From NCBI GenBank assembly GCA_020025795.1, contig JAHHRK010000043.1, positions 1 to 12,222 on the forward strand: 12,222 nucleotides of DNA, read 5' to 3'. Of this stretch, positions 1 to 6,385 are shown piece by piece. Source of the stretch: Faecalibacterium sp. Lineage in GTDB: Bacteria; Bacillota; Clostridia; Oscillospirales; Ruminococcaceae. Numbering within the stretch: the first letter of the stretch is position 1; every line of letters starts with the position of its first letter. The position numbers and the translations under genes were made by a program. The notes below the pieces were generated by a model, which saw nothing but the letters and a program-made list of their open reading frames with translations, had not been told where the DNA came from and made no database searches.

Positions 1-920
1 AGATGCCAACCTTTGTCATCAGCGGCAACCACGATTCGCCGGAGCGCCTGGCTTTTGGCAACCGCCTGATGGACGCCAGCGGCATTCATCTCAGCCCAGT
101 CTATAATGGCTGCGTTGCGCCAATCGAATTGTGCGACGATTTTGGCCCGGTACAGTTTTATCTGTTGCCTTTTGTAAAGCCGGCCCATGTGCGCCGCTAT
201 TTCCCGGACGAAGCCATCGACAGCTACACCGATGCGCTGGCCTGTGCGGTAAACGCCATGCACATTGACACCACCGCACGAAATGTTCTGCTGACACACC
301 AGTTCGTTACCGGTGCAGCCCGGTCCGATTCAGAAGAAATCTCGGTGGGCGGCACCGATAACGTGGACCTTTCCGTCTTTGACGGCTTTGATTATGTAGC
401 ACTGGGCCACATCCACGGACTGCAGAATCTGGACGAAAACCGTGTGCGCTACTGCGGCACACCGCTGAAATATTCCTTCTCCGAAGCCGGGCACAAAAAG
501 TCCGTTACCGTTGTGGAGCTTGCCGAAAAAGGCAGCGTTTCCGTGCGCACGCTGCCGCTGACTCCGCTGCATGATTTGCGCCAGATCAAAGGCTATTATG
601 CGGACGTCACCTGCAAATGTAACTGGGAAAACACCAAAACCGATGACTATCTGCACATCACCCTTACTGATGAAGAAGACGTACCGGACGCGCTGGCCAA
701 ACTGCGCGTGATTTTCCCCAATTTGATGAAGCTGGACTACGACAACCAGCGCACTCGTACCCAGACCCAGCTGGAAGCCATTGAGGAAGTACAGCACGTA
801 GACCCGCTGGAGTTGTTCGACCGTTTTTACACCCAGCAAAACAACCAGCCGCTTTCGGAAAATCAGCGTGCTTTTGTGGCCGATCTGATCGCATCCATCT
901 GGGATAAGGAGGAATTATGA
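1..920 (+). CDS. sbcD: SbcCD nuclease subunit D, partial (5' end outside window)
   Basis: Mre11-type metallophosphoesterase subunit of the SbcCD complex, which with SbcC cuts hairpins and processes DNA ends. About 305 residues are visible. Counting from the Met codon at base 3, the metal-binding motif GNHD is at residues 8-11, a TH motif (LLTHQF) has its His at 99, and the closing motif GHIH is at 135-138. The rest is the capping and SbcC-binding C-terminal region. The first two phosphoesterase motifs (DxHxG and GDxxD) are absent, so the true start lies upstream and the Met at base 3 is internal. The stop TGA (918-920) overlaps the sbcC start as ATGA, which implies translational coupling and a shared operon. 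Identification rests on the motifs plus the adjacent SbcC. Confidence 0.95.
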   Translation, partial: MPTFVISGNHDSPERLAFGNRLMDASGIHLSPVYNGCVAPIELCDDFGPVQFYLLPFVKPAHVRRYFPDEAIDSYTDALACAVNAMHIDTTARNVLLTHQFVTGAARSDSEEISVGGTDNVDLSVFDGFDYVALGHIHGLQNLDENRVRYCGTPLKYSFSEAGHKKSVTVVELAEKGSVSVRTLPLTPLHDLRQIKGYYADVTCKCNWENTKTDDYLHITLTDEEDVPDALAKLRVIFPNLMKLDYDNQRTRTQTQLEAIEEVQHVDPLELFDRFYTQQNNQPLSENQRAFVADLIASIWDKEEL

Positions 921-3900
921 GACCTTTAACCCTGCGGATTTCCGCATTCGGCCCTTATGCCGGCCTGACGGAACTGGATATGACGCGCCTTGGCACAGGC
1001 GGACTGTATTTGATTACCGGCGATACCGGCGCCGGCAAAACCACTTTGTTCGACGCTATCACATTTGCCCTGTACGGCGAAGCCAGCGGCGAAAACCGCA
1101 AATCGTACATGATGCGCTCCAAATACGCCGAGCCTTCCACCCCTACCTTTGTGGAACTGCACTTTTCCTGCCGAGACAAGGAATACACCGTCCGGCGCAG
1201 CCCGGAATATGAGCGTCCTGCCAAGCGTGGCAGCGGCATGACCATGCAGGCTGCACAGGCCGAGCTGACCATGCCGGACGGCAGCGTTGTTACCGGCCTG
1301 CGCGATGTAAACCTCCGCATCAACGAAGTGCTGGGCGTGGACCGGGACCAGTTTTCCCGCATTGCCATGATCGCACAGGGCGATTTTATGAAGCTGCTTT
1401 TTGCCGACACCAAGGAGCGGCAGGAAATTTTCCGCAAGCTATTCAAAACCACTCAATATAAAACCCTGCAGGACCAGATTGGCCGAGCTTCGCAGGAGTT
1501 AAACGCCAGCTGCGCCGCCGCCCGCAAAAACGTGGCACTGTATATCAACAATTTAACCTGTCCGGAAGACGATGTTCTGGCACCCCAGCTGGAAAAAGCA
1601 AAAGCCGGTACGCTGCCTTTTGCCGACATCCTTACGCTGGCAGATGCGCTGCTGGCGCAGGACAGCGAACGCCAATCCCTGCTGACAAGCCAGCTGGAAC
1701 AGCTGAACAACGCCTTGGAACAGTCCAATAAACACCTTGGCGAAGCGAACCGTATTCAGGAAACCAAGGGACAGTTAGCCGAAGCACAACAGCAGCATGA
1801 CGAACTGGTTCCGCAGCTGGAACAGCAGGATACCCTTTGGGCCGAACTGAATAGCGAAGCTGCACAAAAGGCGCAAAAAGCGCTGGAGCGGGAGATTGCT
1901 GCACTGGAAAACGCGATGCCACAATATGCCCAGCTAGCCGAGCAGCAGGCTGCGCTGGCGCAGAAAGGCAAGGCCATCGAACAGGAGAACGACGCCCAAG
2001 CCAGCCGCCTGACAACCGCGAACACCGCCGCCCAGCAGCTGGCCGACGCGCGCCAAACGCTGGACACCTTGCAGGATGTGGACGCACAGATGATACGGCT
2101 GGACCGTCAGCGCGACGAACTGGACGCACAAATCGACGCCTTGCAGAGCCTACAAAACATTCTGGCGGATTACCAAACTGCACAGCAGGCCGCGTGCGAA
2201 GCAGGCAAGGCACACACCGCAGCAGAATCAGCCTATGCCGATGCCAAGGACAAGCAGCAGCCTTTGCAACAGGAAATCGAAGCCGAGAAGCAGGCTGCAC
2301 TGGCACTTGCCGACGTGCCCAGCCAGCGGGAGCGCATCAAAGCGGAAGGTGTACGAAAAAATGAGCGCCTGAAATCTCTGAAAAAAGCGCAGCAGGACCT
2401 GACCGACTGCGCCGACCTGCGCCACAAACTGGAACAAGCCCAACAAACGTATCGGGTTGCCAGCCGTAAGGCCGAAGAATTGGATGCGGATTATAAAGCC
2501 ATGCAAAAAGCTTTTCTGGACGAGCAGGCCGGTGTTCTGGCGCAGACCTTACAGCCGGATACGCCTTGCCCCGTGTGCGGTGCAATCCATCATCCCAAGC
2601 CTGCAACCTTAACCGAAGGTGCCCCCAGCCGGGAGCAGGTGGATGCAGCGCGCAGCCTGGCCGAAGATGCCAACACCGAAGCCCAACACGCCAGTGCTGA
2701 GGCGAGCCGCCAGAAAGGCATTGTGGATGGTCAGGAAAAAGCCTTGTATGAACAGATTTCCACGCTGCTGGAGCGGCAGGTATCGCTTGCGCAGACACCC
2801 CAAAGTATCGCCGATGCCATCACAGAAACCGAAAAACAGCTTTCCGACCTGCGTGAAACATATCGCAACTGTGAGCAGGCGATTCAGGAAAAAAGCCGAC
2901 ACGAAGCGGCACAAGCGCAGCTGGAACAGAATTTGCTGGAGCTGCAAAATCAGTTGGAAAATCTGCAAAAAGCGGCTACCGACGCCCTCACCGCGTGCAC
3001 CCAAGCTGACAGCACCGTAAAACATCTGGAAGATCAGCTTACGCAGCAAGCCGCCGCGCTGCTGGGCAGCGAAGATTTGTCGGCCGCAGCTGAAAAAACG
3101 AGCGAACTGGCAGAAACTTACCACAATCAGTATCGCAAGCTGCAAAGCGACATCCATACACAGCAACAGCTCGTGGAGCGCCGCAACACACTGCGTGAAC
3201 AAATTCCACAGCTGGAAAAAGCCAAAACAGATGCCGAAACCGACCTGGAAAAAGGCCGCAGCCGCCTTGCCGATTTGACAGCAGCCTGCGCCGCGCAGCA
3301 GGCCACTGTGGATAATCTGGCCAAAAATCTACCGCTGGCAGACCGAGCCGAAGCCCAGGCACAGCTAGACCGATTCCAGCAGGAACTGAATATGCAGGAA
3401 CACAAAAAGCGTGCCGTGCAGGAAACGCGCGATGCACTGAAATCGAACCTTGCCACGCTGGCTGGCAGTATTCAGCAAATGAAACAGACGCTGGCCGAAG
3501 CTCCTGCGGTGGACATAGACGCATTGGAAAAAGAAATCGAAGCCCAAAAACAGCAGCGTGCGCTGCTGACCGCCCAAACGCAGACCCTTTTTGCCCGACA
3601 TCAGGCAAACCATGCGGCACGCGACCAGATGACTCAGCACGCCAAAGCGCTGGAAGAACTGGAAGCACGTTACCGCTGGGTGAACGCGCTGGACGAAACC
3701 GCAGCCGGAAAAATCAGCGGCAAGGGCAAGGTCATGCTGGAAACCTATGTGCAGATGACCTACTTTGACCGCATCATTCGCCGCGCGAATCTGCGCTTTA
3801 TGGCCATGAGCAGCGGCCAGTACGAACTGGTACGCCGCCAGCAGGCCGAAAACAACCGCAGCCAGTCCGGTTTGGAGCTGGATATCATCGACCACTACAA

Positions 3901-4219
3901 TGGCACCCGCCGCAGCGTAAAAACCCTTAGCGGCGGCGAAAGCTTCCAGGCATCGCTGTCGCTTGCGCTGGGCCTTTCGGACGAAATCCAATGTTCTGCC
4001 GGCGGCATCAAGCTGGACACCATGTTTGTGGACGAAGGCTTCGGCTCGCTGGACGAGGAATCCCTGCGGCAGGCCGTGGATGCCTTGTCGCAGCTGACCG
4101 AAGGCGACCGTCTGGTGGGTATCATTTCCCATGTGGCGGAGCTGAAAGAAAAAATTGACCGGCAAATCGTTGTCACCAAAGAAAAAGCCGGCGGCAGCCG
4201 CATCGAAATCCGCGCCTGA
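917..4219 (+). CDS. sbcC: SbcCD nuclease subunit C (Rad50-like SMC ATPase)
   Basis: ATPase subunit of SbcCD, 1100 residues, close to the usual length of the family. The N-terminal ABC half has Walker A GDTGAGKT at residues 35-42 and a Q-loop (IAQGDF, Q154). A long Gln/Ala/Glu-rich region of roughly residues 170-960 has coiled-coil composition and is broken in the middle by the zinc hook CPVC at 551-554, where two SbcC molecules are expected to join around a zinc ion. The C-terminal half has the ABC signature LSGGES (1004-1009), Walker B MFVDE (1036-1040) and the D-loop SLDEE (1044-1048). All key ATPase residues are present, so the enzyme looks intact. The start ATG overlaps the sbcD stop and has GGAGG four bases upstream (908-912). 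A small GC-rich hairpin covers the stop codon. Confidence 0.97.
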   Translation: MRPLTLRISAFGPYAGLTELDMTRLGTGGLYLITGDTGAGKTTLFDAITFALYGEASGENRKSYMMRSKYAEPSTPTFVELHFSCRDKEYTVRRSPEYERPAKRGSGMTMQAAQAELTMPDGSVVTGLRDVNLRINEVLGVDRDQFSRIAMIAQGDFMKLLFADTKERQEIFRKLFKTTQYKTLQDQIGRASQELNASCAAARKNVALYINNLTCPEDDVLAPQLEKAKAGTLPFADILTLADALLAQDSERQSLLTSQLEQLNNALEQSNKHLGEANRIQETKGQLAEAQQQHDELVPQLEQQDTLWAELNSEAAQKAQKALEREIAALENAMPQYAQLAEQQAALAQKGKAIEQENDAQASRLTTANTAAQQLADARQTLDTLQDVDAQMIRLDRQRDELDAQIDALQSLQNILADYQTAQQAACEAGKAHTAAESAYADAKDKQQPLQQEIEAEKQAALALADVPSQRERIKAEGVRKNERLKSLKKAQQDLTDCADLRHKLEQAQQTYRVASRKAEELDADYKAMQKAFLDEQAGVLAQTLQPDTPCPVCGAIHHPKPATLTEGAPSREQVDAARSLAEDANTEAQHASAEASRQKGIVDGQEKALYEQISTLLERQVSLAQTPQSIADAITETEKQLSDLRETYRNCEQAIQEKSRHEAAQAQLEQNLLELQNQLENLQKAATDALTACTQADSTVKHLEDQLTQQAAALLGSEDLSAAAEKTSELAETYHNQYRKLQSDIHTQQQLVERRNTLREQIPQLEKAKTDAETDLEKGRSRLADLTAACAAQQATVDNLAKNLPLADRAEAQAQLDRFQQELNMQEHKKRAVQETRDALKSNLATLAGSIQQMKQTLAEAPAVDIDALEKEIEAQKQQRALLTAQTQTLFARHQANHAARDQMTQHAKALEELEARYRWVNALDETAAGKISGKGKVMLETYVQMTYFDRIIRRANLRFMAMSSGQYELVRRQQAENNRSQSGLELDIIDHYNGTRRSVKTLSGGESFQASLSLALGLSDEIQCSAGGIKLDTMFVDEGFGSLDEESLRQAVDALSQLTEGDRLVGIISHVAELKEKIDRQIVVTKEKAGGSRIEIRA

Positions 4220-4231
4220 GCCAGCTCAGGC
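4214..4231 (+). other. Short hairpin overlapping the sbcC stop
   Basis: GCCTGAG (4214-4220) and CTCAGGC (4225-4231) form a perfect 7-bp stem with a 4-base loop, and the stem contains the sbcC TGA. No T-tract follows, so it is not a standard intrinsic terminator. It could slow transcription, protect the upstream message end, or simply be chance. The next gene starts 24 bases downstream. Confidence 0.4.
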
Positions 4232-4254
4232 CTATCAAAAAAGGACGTGTTTAT

Positions 4255-5055
4255 ATGGAAAATACCATACGTGTTGTGATTTCTTCCGAGCGCTGCACCC
4301 GATGCGGCCTTTGTGTGCAGGACTGCACCTCTCACGCGCTGAAAATGACAGAAGAAGGCGTCGTCTGCACCAGGCCCTGTCTGGAATGCGGCCACTGCGT
4401 CGCCATTTGTCCTGCTAATGCGGTATCTATGCCTGCACTGGACATGGCAGATGTATCTGAATATGACCCCGAAACCTTTTCCGTTGCCCCGGACCATCTT
4501 TTGCATTTGATGAAGTTCCGCCGCAGTGTGCGCGCTTTTACGGAACAGCCGGTAACGGACGCGGTTTTGATGCAGATTTTGCAGGCAGGCCGCCACGCTC
4601 CCACAGCAAAGAATGTGCAGGGACTGCACTTTGTAGCGCTGCAAAAGGAGCTGCCTGCTTTTCGTCAGGCCTTTTGGGACGCCATGCCGAATGTCATCGC
4701 ATCCTGCGACGAAAACGACCCGGCCGCACGGCTGTGTGCGCGGTTCTATGAAAAGCACCAGAAAACCGGCTACGATCCCTTCTTTATGAACGCACCGGCG
4801 GTTCTGCTGGTCTGCGGCGGCAGCTTTTGGGACGCTGGCCTTGCCGCCGGCAATATGGAGCTGATGGCCTGCGCCAACGGTCTGGGCCTTTTGCACGACG
4901 GCTTTTTACAGCAGGCATTGCTGCGTGCACCGCAGCTTCTGGAGCCGTTCGGTTTGGCAGATATCCCGGTTACAGCCTGTATGCTTCTGGGCTACGCCGA
5001 GCGCAGCTACGCACGCACCGCACCCCGAAAGCAGGCTGATTTGCAAATTCGCTGA
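4255..5055 (+). CDS. Ferredoxin-nitroreductase fusion protein (2x[4Fe-4S] + FMN domain)
   Basis: 266-residue cytosolic flavoprotein with its own electron-entry module. Residues 14-24 (CTRCGLCVQDC) and 42-52 (CLECGHCVAIC) are two CxxCxxCxxxC clusters, each followed by the pattern expected for bacterial 2[4Fe-4S] ferredoxins. One extra Cys lies at 38. The nitroreductase domain starts near residue 84 with the FMN-contacting stretch KFRRSVRAF (87-95), continues through PTAKNVQGLHF (116-126) and DAGLAAGNMELMA (193-205), and ends with the family-typical TACMLLGYAE (240-249). The family reduces nitro compounds, quinones or other acceptors by ferredoxin or flavin electrons; the substrate here cannot be read from sequence. 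AAGGA at 4241-4245 lies nine bases before the ATG. Being 35 bases after sbcC with no clear terminator between, it is probably co-transcribed, though no functional link to DNA repair is apparent. Confidence 0.9.
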   Translation: MENTIRVVISSERCTRCGLCVQDCTSHALKMTEEGVVCTRPCLECGHCVAICPANAVSMPALDMADVSEYDPETFSVAPDHLLHLMKFRRSVRAFTEQPVTDAVLMQILQAGRHAPTAKNVQGLHFVALQKELPAFRQAFWDAMPNVIASCDENDPAARLCARFYEKHQKTGYDPFFMNAPAVLLVCGGSFWDAGLAAGNMELMACANGLGLLHDGFLQQALLRAPQLLEPFGLADIPVTACMLLGYAERSYARTAPRKQADLQIR

Positions 5056-5151
5056 TTTTGTTGGTTTCAGGCCAAACCACATGCAGCCTAAAGACCCATT
5101 AAAAAGATATTTTCTCCCATGCATCCCGGTTTTCCAGCAGCAGTTTTCTTT

Positions 5152-5182
5152 TTGAAAGTGATCGCATCACCGCTGTTATTTT
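5152..5182 (+). promoter_or_regulatory. Possible weak promoter with internal dyad, upstream of lipoprotein gene
   Basis: TTGAAA (5152-5157) resembles a -35 element, and TATTTT (5177-5182) is a 4/6 match to a -10 element, but the spacer is 19 bases, longer than ideal. Inside the spacer GTGAT-CGC-ATCAC (5158-5170) is a perfect 5-bp inverted repeat that could be a regulator site. The rest of the 5056-5216 gap shows only a weak 6-bp hairpin (TGGTTT 5062-5067 with AAACCA 5074-5079), which has no T-tract, so read-through from the upstream gene is also possible. Confidence 0.3.
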
Positions 5183-5216
5183 GAAACTTCCGCCGATTGT
5201 GACAGGAGGACTTTGT

Positions 5217-6284
5217 ATGAAAAAGCTTTTTGCGCTCCTTGTTGTTTGTGTTTTACTTTTCACAGCCTGCACCACCGACCACGACCAGCATGATATCGAA
5301 CATTTTGTCAAAACCGCGTTGCAGATTCGGAACTTCAAGGTTTCCCCCGATGTAAAAAAATACATCGGCGAGGACGCCTATGAGGACGAGGTTTGGACCG
5401 TCCGTGTGCCGAAAACCGGGCTGGAATTCCATGTGATTGACGATTTCCGCTGGGGCATGGAAAGCCTGACGAACTCCTTGCGAACCGATTACGATGCAGC
5501 TGTGCTGGATCATATCAAAGACCAGCTTCCGAAATTCGAGCATCTGGAGCCTGTTACCGCACACAACGAAGCCGGCATTTGCTCCGCTCGCCTCATGGGG
5601 GCATATTCCAGCAAAGAGGAACTGTATGGCTGCTGGCAGGATCTGCAAGCCATGCAGCAGGCCTTTGCCGATTTAGGCTACGATGATTTATTTCTTTTTT
5701 ACAACATCCAATACATGGACCCCCTGCGTGATGTCATTCCGGGCCGCGTGCAGGACGATGGCGACAGCTGTTACTCTACCCAATCTTCACACACCTATGA
5801 GGATATGCTGGACACCTTCATTCGGACGGCGCTGAAGTACCGGTATGACAGCATTGATACCTTTACCGAGGAAGAAATCGCCCACGCCCTAAAGGACTAT
5901 ACCCACCTGGTTGGCCGTTATGATGGCACCCAGCAGGACACCTGGGATTACGAGCCGGATCAAATCACCTATTACGGCGACATTCTCTCCTGTGGCCGCT
6001 ATACCATCAGTTTTGGTTCTCTGTATGAGGTGCTCGTGCGGGAAGGTTTTGAACCAAGCGGAAATGCCTGGCACTATACCTTTACCAGCCCCCATAATGA
6101 TGTGTACGAAGTTTCTTATGACTTCAACGACCATGTGTATGAAGATCCGTACCTTCAGACGGGCTATTACTACTTGAAAAACGGCGAAGTCTGCCTGCCG
6201 GAATACTATGATGCCAACCACTTCACGATTCAAGAAATCGAAGAAATGACAGGCCTGCGGCTGATTGGCGATGTAATCCAATAA
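5217..6284 (+). CDS. Secreted lipoprotein of unknown function
   Basis: 355-residue predicted lipoprotein. The N-terminus is a short type II signal peptide: two Lys, a hydrophobic run, then the lipobox FTAC with the lipidated Cys at 18, so the mature protein should sit on the outer face of the membrane. The mature part is acidic and rich in Tyr and Asp; I recognise no named family. Two helices look alike, FVKTALQIR (30-38) and FIRTALKYR (201-209). Each is followed by a Trp-containing beta-type stretch ending in a DF pair (W60 to F77; W285 to F303), suggesting an internal duplication. The start ATG at 5217 is chosen because GGAGGA (5205-5210) is six bases upstream; an in-frame TTG at 5181 would put a non-signal extension before the signal peptide. 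The gene ends at a strong terminator and appears to be a single-gene unit or the tail of the sbcDC transcript. Confidence 0.8.
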   Translation: MKKLFALLVVCVLLFTACTTDHDQHDIEHFVKTALQIRNFKVSPDVKKYIGEDAYEDEVWTVRVPKTGLEFHVIDDFRWGMESLTNSLRTDYDAAVLDHIKDQLPKFEHLEPVTAHNEAGICSARLMGAYSSKEELYGCWQDLQAMQQAFADLGYDDLFLFYNIQYMDPLRDVIPGRVQDDGDSCYSTQSSHTYEDMLDTFIRTALKYRYDSIDTFTEEEIAHALKDYTHLVGRYDGTQQDTWDYEPDQITYYGDILSCGRYTISFGSLYEVLVREGFEPSGNAWHYTFTSPHNDVYEVSYDFNDHVYEDPYLQTGYYYLKNGEVCLPEYYDANHFTIQEIEEMTGLRLIGDVIQ

Positions 6285-6313
6285 CACCAGTCGAAGCTTT
6301 CTTTTCTCACCGA

Positions 6314-6350
6314 AAAAAGGGACCGTATCGAGTAGATACGGTCCCTTTTT
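6314..6350. terminator. Bidirectional intrinsic terminator between convergent genes
   Basis: GGGACCGTATC (6319-6329) pairs perfectly with GATACGGTCCC (6335-6345) around the 5-base loop GAGTA. The 11-bp stem is extended by A's at 6314-6318 facing T's at 6346-6350. Read rightward it ends in a T-tract after the lipoprotein gene (stop at 6284). Read leftward it equally ends in a T-tract 36 bases beyond the stop of the minus-strand surface-protein gene. It therefore separates the two convergent units. Confidence 0.93.
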
Positions 6351-6385
6351 ATTTCACAAGCACCTTTCGCAAACGGCTCTATCCA

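Noticed and set aside
2619..3020. Open frame inside sbcC in another + frame, and many minus-strand frames across sbcC
   Set aside because: Shadows of a continuous, motif-complete SbcC reading frame; they are typical of GC-rich coiled-coil coding sequence.
5062..5079. Hairpin TGGTTT/AAACCA after the nitroreductase as a terminator
   Set aside because: The stem has six pairs and no T-tract follows, so it does not qualify as an intrinsic terminator.
5181..5216. Upstream TTG start for the lipoprotein
   Set aside because: It would add 12 residues before a typical lipoprotein signal peptide and bypass the well-placed GGAGGA before the ATG at 5217.
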